Origin: Phycisphaera sp.
GTDB taxonomy: Bacteria; Planctomycetota; Phycisphaerae; Phycisphaerales; UBA1924
Assembly: GCA_003712165.1 (NCBI GenBank)
Contig: RHLH01000001.1
Span: forward strand, 1 to 64,000
DNA length: 64,000 nucleotides
Reading direction: 5' to 3'
The notes beneath the pieces were generated by a model. The model was not told where the DNA came from and made no database searches. It saw only the letters and a program-made list of their open reading frames with translations. Both the position numbers and the translations under genes were made by a program. This document shows, piece by piece, positions 35,787 to 44,545 of the stretch (position 1 is its first letter; every line of letters begins with the position of its first letter).

Positions 35787-36036
35787 CGAAACCTCTTCGA
35801 ATCGGCGCTCCGCCCGTGTGAAACACAAAGGCTCGGCAAACACCGGGCAATGCCGGCGTGGACGTCTTCAAATAAGCCCAGAATTCGGTATACAACAAAG
35901 ACCGACTGAGCAACTCTTTACCACCAAGGGCCCGTCACTCACCACAGACGGAGCCGCAAAGCAAAAATACCTGTAGCTCTTGTGTGTGTCAACAAATCCG
36001 CCGTGAATTCCCGTGCCTCAAACGTGCGGCTTTCGT

Positions 36037-36948
36037 TCAACCGCCCCGCTCGGCTTCCTCGGCCTGCTGCTCATAACGCTCTTTGCACGCGCGGTGGTCC
36101 ATCAGCACATGCACCCTGCTGCGCACATCATCAGAGAGCGCCTCGTCCAGACGTTTGCGTACATATGTCATGTGCGTTCGCCGCGAGATATGCGTCAGGA
36201 TCAACGCCTCCGCCTCAAGCACACCCGCCCACTCGGCGATGTCGTCGATGTGCAGGTGCATGCCGATCTTCGCGCGCGCTTTGTGGTCGGGTTCGAAGAA
36301 CGTGCACTCGCTGACCACTACCTGAGCCCTGCGCACATCGTCACGCACAAGATGTGGGCCGGGCAGGGTGTCACCCGTGTACGCGATCAGGGGAACCTCG
36401 AGCGTCATCGTGATCTCCTGACCACGGTCCTTAAGCTCGCGCAGTTTTTCCTGTGGCAAACCGACCAGTTCGGGCTTGAGCTTGGAACGCTTCTCAACAA
36501 TCACCCACCCGAAGCTGGGCGATGTGTGCTCCGTCGCAAAGCCGCGCAGGAACATGTTGTTCTTGACCTCGAGTTCTTCGTTCTCGTCGAGCTCGACCAG
36601 CTTATAAGGAGTTTTCTGGCGCTCGAGGTCGTTGTAGCCCTTCATCATGTTGCGCACATCGTCGGCGATGCGTTTGTCGCACACGATCGTGCCCTCGCCC
36701 ATGCCCTGGAACTGGCGCTGGCTCGCGTAGTACGCCAACCCGCCGATGTGGTCCATGTGGCCGTGACTCAGCGCGACGAACTTGCTCGCGAGCGCACACC
36801 TGAGCGGCGCGCCCATGTCGAAACACACATCCAGCTCGGGCACCATGATCGTCGTGGACTCGCCCGCGACGGACGTGCCCTGGATCCGGTAAGGCGGGCA
36901 GTACAGAAAACCGATCTGGCCCTCTCGGGGCGGCGGCTTGGGGATCAT
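36037..36948 (-). CDS. Metallo-beta-lactamase-fold hydrolase, RNase Z-like
   Basis: 303 residues from ATG 36948 with AGGAG upstream. The metal motif SHGHMDHIGG (HxHxDH) is clear. Further likely ligands are the His in FATEHTSPSFG, the Asp in AYTGDT, and a later His in ALILTHISRR, a layout seen in RNase Z/ElaC-type enzymes. Bacterial RNase Z trims tRNA 3' ends, but this group also includes other phosphodiesterases, so the substrate is unproven. The region 35787-36036 between this gene and dnaA shows nothing else. Confidence 0.8.
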   Translation of the reverse strand: MIPKPPPREGQIGFLYCPPYRIQGTSVAGESTTIMVPELDVCFDMGAPLRCALASKFVALSHGHMDHIGGLAYYASQRQFQGMGEGTIVCDKRIADDVRNMMKGYNDLERQKTPYKLVELDENEELEVKNNMFLRGFATEHTSPSFGWVIVEKRSKLKPELVGLPQEKLRELKDRGQEITMTLEVPLIAYTGDTLPGPHLVRDDVRRAQVVVSECTFFEPDHKARAKIGMHLHIDDIAEWAGVLEAEALILTHISRRTHMTYVRKRLDEALSDDVRSRVHVLMDHRACKERYEQQAEEAERGG

Positions 36949-37089
36949 CGCCAATGCTCCTGAACCCGGCTCTCACCGGGCGGGTGCTCGTGTTCGCACC
37001 CACTGTAGCGATCACCAAGACCGAGGAACGCCCGCCGAGCATCAAGAATTCACCGGGCTCGTTTCCCCCAGCGCCTAAGCTCGACTGCG

Positions 37090-37941
37090 ATGACCGAAGA
37101 AGACCAGAATCCACAAGAGAACAAGCCCGCTGCCGAGCAGGAGCAGGAAGTCCGGTTCTCAGACTTCGGCAGAGCCGGGCCCGCCGCCGCCGTCGCGGCA
37201 TTCCTGCCTGCGATCGGGGGATTCACGCTCATCGGGTTCACGCCCAAAATCGCGCCGGCCCTTGCTGACCTCGGCGCACTCGGGCTCGTCATCTACATCC
37301 TCGTCTTCGCGATCACCAGCGGCCTAGCCATCCTGCCCACCTTCGCGCAAGCCGCTCTCGGCGGGTATGCCTTCGGGCTGGCACTCGGTCTCCCCGGCGC
37401 ACTCATGGGGTTCCTGGGCGGCTCGCTCATCGGCTACTTCGTCGCACGCTTCATCACGGGCGATGACGCCATGAAAGGTGTCCAAAAACACCCCAAGTGG
37501 AACGTCGTTATCCGCTCGTTCTTCCCGGACAGGTTCGACGACGGCGGCTCCGGCCCCGAGCACCCGGGCTTTCTGCGCACGCTCGGGTTCATCACGCTCA
37601 TTCGCTTCCCGCCGAACTCGCCCTTTGCGCTCACGAACATCGTCCTCGCGTCCGTCAAGGTCGACATCGTCCCCTACGCGATGGGTACGCTCATCGGGAT
37701 GCTGCCCAGGACCGCCGCCGTCTGCTACATGGGTTATCTCGTCGAGGGAGAGCTGACCAGCGGCGACGCGCTCAAGAGCGCCCGCCCGGGCTGGTTCGTA
37801 TGGGTGGGTATCGGGATCACCGTCGCGGTCTTGCTCGTCCTCGCCAGACTGGGCGATCTGGCAATCAAGAAAGCCATCGCCAGCGGCGAGCTGCCCGAGC
37901 CGGCAGAAGAAACAGAACCTCGCGATCAGGAATCCGAGTAA
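37090..37941 (+). CDS. VTT-domain (TVP38/TMEM64, DedA-like) membrane protein
   Basis: 283 residues. An acidic N-terminus (TEEDQNPQENKPAAEQEQE) is followed by several membrane segments (about 30-52, 58-80, 84-118 and 165-215) and the VTT pattern: ILPTFAQAALGGYAFG, GGSLIGYFVARF, and FITLIRFPPNSPFALTNIVLA. Proteins of this family move phospholipids or support membrane homeostasis. A last membrane helix (about 238-260) and an acidic tail end the protein. No clear ribosome site. Confidence 0.82.
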   Translation: MTEEDQNPQENKPAAEQEQEVRFSDFGRAGPAAAVAAFLPAIGGFTLIGFTPKIAPALADLGALGLVIYILVFAITSGLAILPTFAQAALGGYAFGLALGLPGALMGFLGGSLIGYFVARFITGDDAMKGVQKHPKWNVVIRSFFPDRFDDGGSGPEHPGFLRTLGFITLIRFPPNSPFALTNIVLASVKVDIVPYAMGTLIGMLPRTAAVCYMGYLVEGELTSGDALKSARPGWFVWVGIGITVAVLLVLARLGDLAIKKAIASGELPEPAEETEPRDQESE

Positions 37942-38058
37942 TCCGCCCAGGGGCCGCATTCGTGCAGCCGCCCATAAGCCCGGTGGTAGAGCAACAATGA
38001 ACTCACAAAGCCCCCGAAGGTGTGACAGTCATAAGCGGGGCCCAGAGGGGAAAGAAGA

Positions 38059-40125
38059 ATGAACACGAAATCGATTCTCACCGCAGCCGCCGGCCTCGCG
38101 ATCGGCTTCACCGTCGGCGCCGCATCGGGCACGCCCGCCAGCTCAAATGGTGAGCCCGTCGCAATGAAGGGCCCCGAGGATGTCCAGGTCATCCCGCGCG
38201 GCGTCTTGTTCGGCAACCCCGAGAAAGCCTCGTTCCGCGCAAGCCCCGACGGCAAGCACGTCAGCTGGCTCGCACCAAGAGAAGGCGTCCTCAACGTCTT
38301 CGTCGCACCCATCGACAACCTCGACGACGCGGTCGCTGTCACCAACGACGACTACCGCGGCATCCGTCAGTACTTCTGGGCCGAGAACAGCTCGCACATC
38401 ATCTACATGCAGGACAAGGGCGGCGACGAGAACTTCCACGCCTACTCGGTCAACCTCGAAACCGACGAACGCATCGAGCTCACCCCCTACGACGGCGCTC
38501 GCGCACAGATCCAGCAGACCAGCAAGAACTTCCCAAACCACATCCTCGTCGGCGTCAACAACCGCGACCCGCAGCTCTTCGACATCCACAAGGTTGACGT
38601 CACCACCGGCGACTCCGAGCTCGTGCTGGAGAACGAGGGCTACATCGGGTTCAACACCGACGACAACTTCGCTGTTCGCTTCGCTGCCCGCTACGAGGGC
38701 GACGGGTCGGTCAGCTACTTCGAGGTCGAAAGCGACACCATCTCGCAGGAGCCCTATCTCAACGTTCCGAACGAAGACGCGCTGACCACGCAGATCGTCG
38801 GCTTCAACACCGCGGGCGACACGCTCTACATCATCGACAGCAGGACGGGCAACACCGCTGCCCTGTTCGCGAGGGACATGGAGACCGGTCAGACCGACCT
38901 GCTCTTCGAGCACGGCAAAGCAGATGTCTCGGGCGCTCTCTCCGACCCCGCGACGGGCGACGTGCAGGCCGTTGCCGCCAACTACATGCGCACCGAATGG
39001 GAGATTCTCGACGAGTCCATCAAAGACGACATCGAATACCTCCGCACTGTGCAGGACGGCGAGGTCAGCATCACAAGCCGCGTCGCCGACGATTCCGTCT
39101 GGACGCTTGCCTATGTCCGCGACGACGGACCCGTCGAGTACTGGATATACGACCGCGAAGCGAAGAAGGCCGAGTACGTCTTCAGCAACCGCCCCGCGCT
39201 CGAAGACCTGCCTCTGGCGAAGATGCACCCGACCGTGATCGAGAGCCGCGACGGGCTCAACCTCGTTAGCTACCTCACGCTCCCCGCGTGGAGCGACACC
39301 GACGGCGACGCGCGACCCGACGAAGCGCTCCCCATGGTTCTCCTCGTGCACGGCGGGCCCTGGGCTCGCGACCAGTGGGGGTACAGCAGCTACCACCAGT
39401 GGCTCAGCAACCGCGGCTACGCCGTCCTCTCCGTCAACTTCCGCGGATCGACGGGCTTCGGCAAAGACTTCATCAACGCCGGCAACTTCGAGTGGGCCGG
39501 CAAGATGCACGACGACCTACTCGACGCCGTCGATTGGGCCGTCGAAGAGGGTGTCGCGATCGAAGACCGTGTCGCGATCATGGGCGGCAGCTACGGGGGG
39601 TACTCAACGCTCGTCGGGCTCACCTTCACGCCCGAAGAGTTCGCCTGCGGCGTTGACATCGTCGGGCCCAGCTCGCTTGTCACGCTCCTCAACTCCATCC
39701 CGCCCTACTGGAAGCCCGCGATGGAACTCTTCAACCGCCGTGTCGGCGACCTCTCGACAGAAGAGGGCCGGCAACTGCTCGAGTCGCGCAGCCCGCTCAA
39801 CTTCATCGACAACATCCAACGCCCGCTGCTGATCGCCCAGGGCGCTAACGACCCGCGCGTGAAGCAGGCCGAGTCCGACCAGATCGTCGAAGCCATGGTC
39901 GCCAAGAACATCCCGGTCAGCTACATCCTCTTCCCCGACGAGGGCCACGGCTTCGCCCGCCCCGAGAACTCGACCGCGTTTAACGCCGCGGCAGAGGCCT
40001 TCCTCGCCGAGCACATCGGGGGCCGATACGAGCCGATCGACGACGACTTTAAGGATTCGACAATTCAGATCCCGACTGGCGCGGATGGGATCCCCGGGGC
40101 AAAGGATGCCCTCGGAGAAGAGTGA
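38059..40125 (+). CDS. S9-family prolyl oligopeptidase-like serine peptidase, exported
   Basis: 688 residues with a signal peptide (about 1-28). The N-terminal ~370 residues form a beta-propeller (repeats such as SPDGKHVSWLAPREGVLNVFVA). The C-terminal alpha/beta-hydrolase domain contains the nucleophile Ser511 in GGSYGGY, Asp598 in GANDPRVK and His630 in DEGHGF, so the triad is complete. It resembles acylaminoacyl or dipeptidyl peptidases that trim short peptides. Likely periplasmic and used in peptide scavenging. The AAGAAGA just before the ATG is a modest ribosome site. Confidence 0.92.
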   Translation: MNTKSILTAAAGLAIGFTVGAASGTPASSNGEPVAMKGPEDVQVIPRGVLFGNPEKASFRASPDGKHVSWLAPREGVLNVFVAPIDNLDDAVAVTNDDYRGIRQYFWAENSSHIIYMQDKGGDENFHAYSVNLETDERIELTPYDGARAQIQQTSKNFPNHILVGVNNRDPQLFDIHKVDVTTGDSELVLENEGYIGFNTDDNFAVRFAARYEGDGSVSYFEVESDTISQEPYLNVPNEDALTTQIVGFNTAGDTLYIIDSRTGNTAALFARDMETGQTDLLFEHGKADVSGALSDPATGDVQAVAANYMRTEWEILDESIKDDIEYLRTVQDGEVSITSRVADDSVWTLAYVRDDGPVEYWIYDREAKKAEYVFSNRPALEDLPLAKMHPTVIESRDGLNLVSYLTLPAWSDTDGDARPDEALPMVLLVHGGPWARDQWGYSSYHQWLSNRGYAVLSVNFRGSTGFGKDFINAGNFEWAGKMHDDLLDAVDWAVEEGVAIEDRVAIMGGSYGGYSTLVGLTFTPEEFACGVDIVGPSSLVTLLNSIPPYWKPAMELFNRRVGDLSTEEGRQLLESRSPLNFIDNIQRPLLIAQGANDPRVKQAESDQIVEAMVAKNIPVSYILFPDEGHGFARPENSTAFNAAAEAFLAEHIGGRYEPIDDDFKDSTIQIPTGADGIPGAKDALGEE

Positions 40126-40175
40126 CTTCATCGCAACCAACGGTCATGGGATGAGGTGAGAGACAGACCAAGACC

Positions 40176-40211
40176 GACCCGGCTCGCACACCGCGGGCCG
40201 GGTCTTTTTCT
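40176..40211 (+). terminator. Intrinsic terminator of the S9 peptidase gene
   Basis: GACCCGGC pairs with GCCGGGTC, followed by TTTTTCTT. It stands between the S9 peptidase and gatC. Confidence 0.9.
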
Positions 40212-40226
40212 TACCTACAGTGCATC

Positions 40227-40532
40227 ATGCCCGACAAGCTCTCAGTCGATGAAGTCCGCAAGATTGCCTCGCTCGCCAAGCTCGACCCGAGCGATGAGCA
40301 GGTCGAGTCGCTGCGCACCGAACTCGCGTCGATGCTGGAACTCTCGTCGAAGCTGAAGGACGCCGATCTCGAGGGCGTCGAGCCGATGACCAGCCCGGTG
40401 GAGGGCATCAACAGGCTCGCCGACGATGTGCCTGGCGAGACGTTCAGCGCAGAACAGGTCGAGAAGCTCGCGCCCGACTCGCAGGACGGCTCAATCCGTG
40501 TACCAAAGGTGCTCGGCGAAGGCGGCGCGTAA
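40227..40532 (+). CDS. gatC: Asp-tRNA(Asn)/Glu-tRNA(Gln) amidotransferase subunit C
   Basis: 101 residues, normal length. GatC wraps around GatA and GatB and stabilises the amidotransferase. The N-terminal helices VDEVRKIASLAKLDPSDEQV, the central LEGVEPMTSP and the C-terminal RVPKVLG match the family. It stands alone, 23 kb from gatA. Confidence 0.9.
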   Translation: MPDKLSVDEVRKIASLAKLDPSDEQVESLRTELASMLELSSKLKDADLEGVEPMTSPVEGINRLADDVPGETFSAEQVEKLAPDSQDGSIRVPKVLGEGGA

Positions 40533-40549
40533 GACCATCTGCCCGTCTC

Positions 40550-42112
40550 TCAGATTGCGCTGACGAGCCAGAGAATCAGCACGAAGATCGTGCAGTTGTG
40601 CATCGCGTGCGCGGTCATGCACCCCACGATGTTGCCGCGCCATTCGCGCAGGAACGCGAACGCTGCGCCGAGCGTGATGATTGGAACGAGCATCAGCACG
40701 TCGTACTGATGGAGCACACCAAAGAGTGCCGCGCTGAAGAGCGCGCTGAATATGAACATGAACCGGCTCCGGAAGTGGCGGAACAGCGCCCCGCGCATGA
40801 TCGCCTCTTCCACGAGCGGAGCCCAGACACACATGAGCGAACCCAGCACGATCAGCGTGACGGCGTCGGTCCTCTCGATCATGTCGATGATCGGGTTCGA
40901 GACCGGTGCCTCGACCACAGGGGCGGCATCACCGCTCATCGAACCCATAAGCAGTGCGCGGAGGATCAGCAGCAGGAACGACAGCAGCGCCGCAGCGAAG
41001 TACAGCGGCACGCACGCCAGGTACGTGACAATGCCGAGACCGATCTCCTTCATCACGCCTTCCGGCGCCTCAAAGCCCATGTCCGACTTCCAGCGCGCAA
41101 ACGAGACACCCCGGACCATCGGCCAGAAGATCGAGAGCGCCACGAGCCACTGGATGCCGAGGATGACAGCTTCGGGAACCTTGCCCATAAGCAGCATCGA
41201 CATCAGCTGTGTGAAAAGGAATGCCGCGACAAAGACCGCGAACGTTTCCAGATACACACTCCCGCCGACGCCTGGGGGCGCAAACCGCAACCTGAACTTG
41301 CCCGCCGCGAGCAGGACGATGCCCACGACCAGCAGCACAAACCCGCCGAGCAGCACGATCACGACAAGGGCGCCAAAGCCGACGAGCCCGAACATGAGCC
41401 CCATGCCGCCCGCGATGAGTTCGGCTCGTTCCGGGTCGTCGTTGTCCTTGCCGTAGGTCAGCGCGAGCCTGCCGTGCCAGCCGTGGTGTTCGACGATCCT
41501 GTCTCTGACCTCGGGGGGCAACTCGTTGCCGGCGTAGATGTCTTGGAACGCCTCGATGTCATCGAAGACCGCCTCGGCGTATTCCTCGTCGAGTTGGTCC
41601 ATCACACCGAGCGTGTACGAGTAGGTGTTGTCGAGCCGCTCCCGAGCAACCTCCGGTCCCGAGAGTTCCGCCGCGACAACCGCAGCGCGCATCATCTCGT
41701 GCGGCGAGAGCGCGGCGTCATCCAGGTTCTCCATGTATCCCGCACTCTCGAGCGCCGTCGCTCCTTGGTTCGGATCTAGATCCATCATCGTGTGGTGGAA
41801 CTTCACAGTGAACCTTGAGAGCAGCCCAAACGTGTCGGCCTTGCCCGAAGGAACGATCTGTTGAGCCTCAGCCTCGGCTTGCGCAGCCGTCAGAATCACC
41901 GAGCGCTGCTGGAGAAAGACCACCACCACCAGAACCGGGACCAGAATCGCCAGCGTCAGCAGGCCCGCGCTGCGGGAGCCCGGGTCGGGCTCGCGATGAG
42001 GCCTGGCCGCGAGTTTGTCTTGGTCGGCGTCGGAATGCCGTTCCAGCGGCTCCGGCATCTGGTCCGGCACCTGGTAGGGATCGTTGCTCTGGTACGGATC
42101 GTCGGTGGGCAT
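40550..42112 (-). CDS. CPBP-family intramembrane metalloprotease (CAAX-like) with large N-terminal part
   Basis: 520 residues. The C-terminal ~200 residues carry the CPBP/Abi motifs: Glu435-Glu436 in VEEAIMRG, FGVLHQYD, and TAHAMHN, set among membrane helices. The N-terminus is cytoplasmic and Pro/Asp-rich (about 1-48), then one helix (about 50-68), then a ~150-residue extracytoplasmic helical region, then more helices. Typical CPBP proteases are 200-300 residues, so the front half is extra. In other bacteria such proteins process peptides or membrane proteins; the substrate here is unknown. Confidence 0.8.
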   Translation of the reverse strand: MPTDDPYQSNDPYQVPDQMPEPLERHSDADQDKLAARPHREPDPGSRSAGLLTLAILVPVLVVVVFLQQRSVILTAAQAEAEAQQIVPSGKADTFGLLSRFTVKFHHTMMDLDPNQGATALESAGYMENLDDAALSPHEMMRAAVVAAELSGPEVARERLDNTYSYTLGVMDQLDEEYAEAVFDDIEAFQDIYAGNELPPEVRDRIVEHHGWHGRLALTYGKDNDDPERAELIAGGMGLMFGLVGFGALVVIVLLGGFVLLVVGIVLLAAGKFRLRFAPPGVGGSVYLETFAVFVAAFLFTQLMSMLLMGKVPEAVILGIQWLVALSIFWPMVRGVSFARWKSDMGFEAPEGVMKEIGLGIVTYLACVPLYFAAALLSFLLLILRALLMGSMSGDAAPVVEAPVSNPIIDMIERTDAVTLIVLGSLMCVWAPLVEEAIMRGALFRHFRSRFMFIFSALFSAALFGVLHQYDVLMLVPIITLGAAFAFLREWRGNIVGCMTAHAMHNCTIFVLILWLVSAI

Positions 42113-42194
42113 GTCGGGCTCCGTTTGGTCAATCTAACCATCGGGCCCCTGGCGTGTGGCAATTGACACTCGAAACAGGCGCGCTAGGCTTTGT

Positions 42195-42232
42195 GCCCGC
42201 ATGTCCCGGATGGTGGTCCGGTCTGTGCGGGC
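42195..42232 (+). promoter_or_regulatory. Two-level hairpin in the rplM leader
   Basis: GCCCGCA (42195-42201) pairs with TGCGGGC (42226-42232), and inside it CCGGA pairs with TCCGG around TGGTGG. It lies in the 256-bp gap before rplM. Ribosomal-protein operons are often autoregulated through such leaders; a match to a known class is not claimed. Confidence 0.4.
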
Positions 42233-42368
42233 CTTGGATGTCAAAAACCTGGGAGAGGCCCAAAGCCCTTCCCCCGCCCCGCCCGGTAGGCGGCGAGCCA
42301 AGCGACCTTCAGGCGATGCGCGTCGATTTGCCGCGTTGACCCCGGAGATCATCAAGAGGAGCGGCCCA

Positions 42369-42830
42369 ATGCGGACCGAACACGCAGCATCAGCCCGTCG
42401 GCGCGAGACGTTTGTCGCCAAGGCAGGGCAGGTCGAGCGCCAGTGGAAGATCGTCGATGCCGAGGGCGTCCCGCTCGGGCGTCTGGCCGCCGACATCGCC
42501 GTTGTGCTCATGGGCAAGCACCGCCCCGAGTACACCCCCCACGTCGACACGGGTGACAACGTCGTTGTCATCAACGCATCGAAAGTCGGGCTCACAGGCA
42601 CCAAGGCCGACAACAAGCTCAAGTACCACTACACGGGCTACCCGGGCGGCCTCAAGGCCGAGACGTTCGGCAAGGTCCGCGACCGCAAGCCGGAGGCGCT
42701 CATCGAGGACGCCGTCCGCCGGATGCTCCCCAAGAACCGCCTGGGCCGCGTCATGCTCAAGAAGCTCAAGGTCTTCCCCGGCACCGAGCACCCGTACGAA
42801 TCACAGCAGCCAGAGACGATGAAGGTCTGA
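42369..42830 (+). CDS. rplM: Large ribosomal subunit protein L13
   Basis: 153 residues from ATG 42369, with AGAGGAG eight bases upstream. The conserved core starts at RQWKIVDAEGVPLGRLA; HRPEYTPHVDTGDNVVVINA and GLKAETFGK are typical of L13, as is MLPKNRLGR. An N-terminal extension of about 20 residues precedes the core. First gene of the rplM-rpsI pair. Confidence 0.96.
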   Translation: MRTEHAASARRRETFVAKAGQVERQWKIVDAEGVPLGRLAADIAVVLMGKHRPEYTPHVDTGDNVVVINASKVGLTGTKADNKLKYHYTGYPGGLKAETFGKVRDRKPEALIEDAVRRMLPKNRLGRVMLKKLKVFPGTEHPYESQQPETMKV

Positions 42831-42864
42831 CCCAAGGGTCCACACCACACGCAAGCGAGAACAC

Positions 42865-43437
42865 ATGACCGACGAAAGCACAAACACGAACGATCAGGCA
42901 ACCGCCTCGGGCGGCCTGAACCTTTCCGAGTCCATGCCCGGCGCCGAGCTGGGCGAGGTCCTCCTGGGTGGTCAGTCCGACCACGTCCAGGAGAGGCGCC
43001 TCCGCGAGGCCAAGCCCGCCGACAAGCACGGCTGGTGGTGGGCCGTGGGACGACGTAAAAACGCCGTCGCCCGCGTCCGCATGAAGCTCGCCTCCGAAGG
43101 ATCCGGTTCCGTCAAGATCCAGAAGACCCAGAAGAAGTTTAAGACCGTTGAAGAGTACTTCAGCGAGACTCAGGACCGCGCCGACTGCCTCGCACCGCTC
43201 AAGGTCACGGGCACCGAGGGCACGATGGAAATCGTCGTCCGCGCCCACGGCGGCGGCCACACCGGTCAGGCCCAGGCCATCCGCCTCGGCATCGCCCGCG
43301 CCCTCCGCGACTACGACCCCACGCTCGAAGACAAGCTCCGCGAGCACGGCTTCCTGACCGTGGACGACCGCCGCGTCGAACGCAAGAAGTACGGCCAGCC
43401 CGGCGCCCGCAAGCGCTTCCAGTTCTCGAAGCGATAA
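42865..43437 (+). CDS. rpsI: Small ribosomal subunit protein S9 with N-terminal extension
   Basis: 190 residues; usual S9 proteins have about 130. The core starts near residue 57 (AVGRRKNAVARVRM), with VRAHGGGHTGQAQAIRLGIARAL in the middle and the C-terminus RKKYGQPGARKRFQFSKR reaching into the P site. The first ~55 residues (TDESTNTNDQATASGG... to KHGWWW) are acidic and unlike S9. Cotranscribed with rplM (34-bp gap). Confidence 0.95.
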   Translation: MTDESTNTNDQATASGGLNLSESMPGAELGEVLLGGQSDHVQERRLREAKPADKHGWWWAVGRRKNAVARVRMKLASEGSGSVKIQKTQKKFKTVEEYFSETQDRADCLAPLKVTGTEGTMEIVVRAHGGGHTGQAQAIRLGIARALRDYDPTLEDKLREHGFLTVDDRRVERKKYGQPGARKRFQFSKR

Positions 43438-43505
43438 GCGGATCCGGACCCTGCTCAGACTCTGGTCTGGAAACAGGGGACAAACCGTCCGGGATGCGCA
43501 ACGCC

Positions 43506-43554
43506 GCGCCCGGCACACATCGATCTCTCGCCGGGCGCCCGTTTGTGACGGGCG
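43506..43554 (+). terminator. Terminator region of rplM-rpsI (two adjoining hairpins)
   Basis: GCGCCCGGC pairs with GCCGGGCGC (43506-43538), and CGCCCGT pairs with ACGGGCG (43536-43554), followed by TTCGGTCGTTTT. The two stems share bases and could be alternative structures. Confidence 0.65.
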
Positions 43555-43671
43555 TTCGGTCGTTTTGGGACCAGGCCCAGCCGATCCCGCGTGCAGACCG
43601 CGCGCATTGATGTACACTCAACTGGCTGCGGGAGCCCGACTGACTGATGCGTACACCACTGGAGATCATGG

Positions 43672-44106
43672 ATGGACAGCGATCGTCGCGCCGCGCGGGA
43701 TCGGATGACGCCGGCGGCCCGCAGGCTCGAACTCCTACGCGCCAGAAGGACAAGCCAAGGCAGGGACACATCACTCGCCCCGAGCATGGCGGGCCTGCGC
43801 AGACACCTGGAGAAACAGGCAAGCCAGACCGACCCGCTCCGACAGACGTTCGACAGCCTCGTGCCGACCGAGCTGGCAAGCAGGTGCAAGATCAGGCTCG
43901 ACAAGGGCGTCCTGAGGGTGGGCGTCGCGGACAGCTCGATCCGCTACGCACTCGACCGTTTGCTGCGCGCGGGCGTCCGGGATCAGATCATCAGACAATC
44001 ACAGATCCCGATCAGGGACATCAAACTCGAAGCCAGGACTTCGCGGCCTCGGCGGGCTGGAGGCCGGGCTTCGACGACCCGCAGCACGAACGACAGATCA
44101 TCCTGA
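43672..44106 (+). CDS. DUF721 (DciA-like) protein
   Basis: 144 residues from ATG 43672 with GGAG seven bases upstream. Residues ~55-118 (FDSLVPTELASRCKIRLDKGVLRVGVADSSIRYALDRLL) match the pattern of DUF721, whose member DciA loads the replicative helicase in bacteria lacking DnaC/DnaI. The N-terminus is basic and the last ~25 residues are Arg/Ser-rich. It could be a DciA or a related DUF721 protein; the match is by eye. The stop TGA overlaps a CTG that probably starts the next gene. Confidence 0.65.
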   Translation: MDSDRRAARDRMTPAARRLELLRARRTSQGRDTSLAPSMAGLRRHLEKQASQTDPLRQTFDSLVPTELASRCKIRLDKGVLRVGVADSSIRYALDRLLRAGVRDQIIRQSQIPIRDIKLEARTSRPRRAGGRASTTRSTNDRSS

Positions 44107-44528
44107 CGCTCGAATCGACGCACGCCATCTGCCCGCGCTGCTCGTTCGACCTCATCGGTCAAGAACGCCCGGACTGCCCCGAGTGCGCCTGGGTCATCGA
44201 CCCTGCCAGGCTCATCTTCCCTGACGCGCCGCCAAAGCCCGGATACCGGCCGCTGCTCGCCGGCGCGATATCGCTGCAATGGCTTGCCATGGTTCTCGCG
44301 TGCATCGCGATCCCGTCATCACTCGCGCTCGGCACGCTCCTGCTCGTGACCACGTTCTTTGTGCAGATCGTGACCTGCTGGCGCTACCTTGTTGTTGCAG
44401 ACAACCCCCGCGCGTGGCAGAGCCTCGATGCGATCAAGCGGCGCCCCCACTGGCAAGCCGCGTTCGGCTCGCTCGCGTTCGGGGCCGCGGCCTCGGTCGG
44501 CGCGTTCCTGTTGTGGATGTTGAGCTAG
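44103..44528 (+). CDS. Zinc-ribbon membrane protein, probable CTG start
   Basis: The reading frame clearly codes from about 44100: a zinc ribbon CPRC...CPEC, then membrane segments (about 55-95 and 115-138). No ATG, GTG or TTG lies near the beginning of the conserved part; the only in-frame ones are deep inside the DUF721 gene. A CTG at 44103 overlaps the DUF721 stop in the form CTGA, like the usual ATGA couplings, and would give 141 residues. A -1 frameshift joining it to DUF721 is the alternative. Member of the ribbon-membrane family of this window; function unknown. Confidence 0.6.
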   Translation: MTLESTHAICPRCSFDLIGQERPDCPECAWVIDPARLIFPDAPPKPGYRPLLAGAISLQWLAMVLACIAIPSSLALGTLLLVTTFFVQIVTCWRYLVVADNPRAWQSLDAIKRRPHWQAAFGSLAFGAAASVGAFLLWMLS

Positions 44529-44545
44529 ACCGGCTACGTTCCATT

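Noticed and set aside
38143..39510. A 455-codon minus-strand open frame opposite the S9 peptidase
   Set aside because: Shadow of the G+C-rich third positions of a clearly real gene with a complete catalytic triad.
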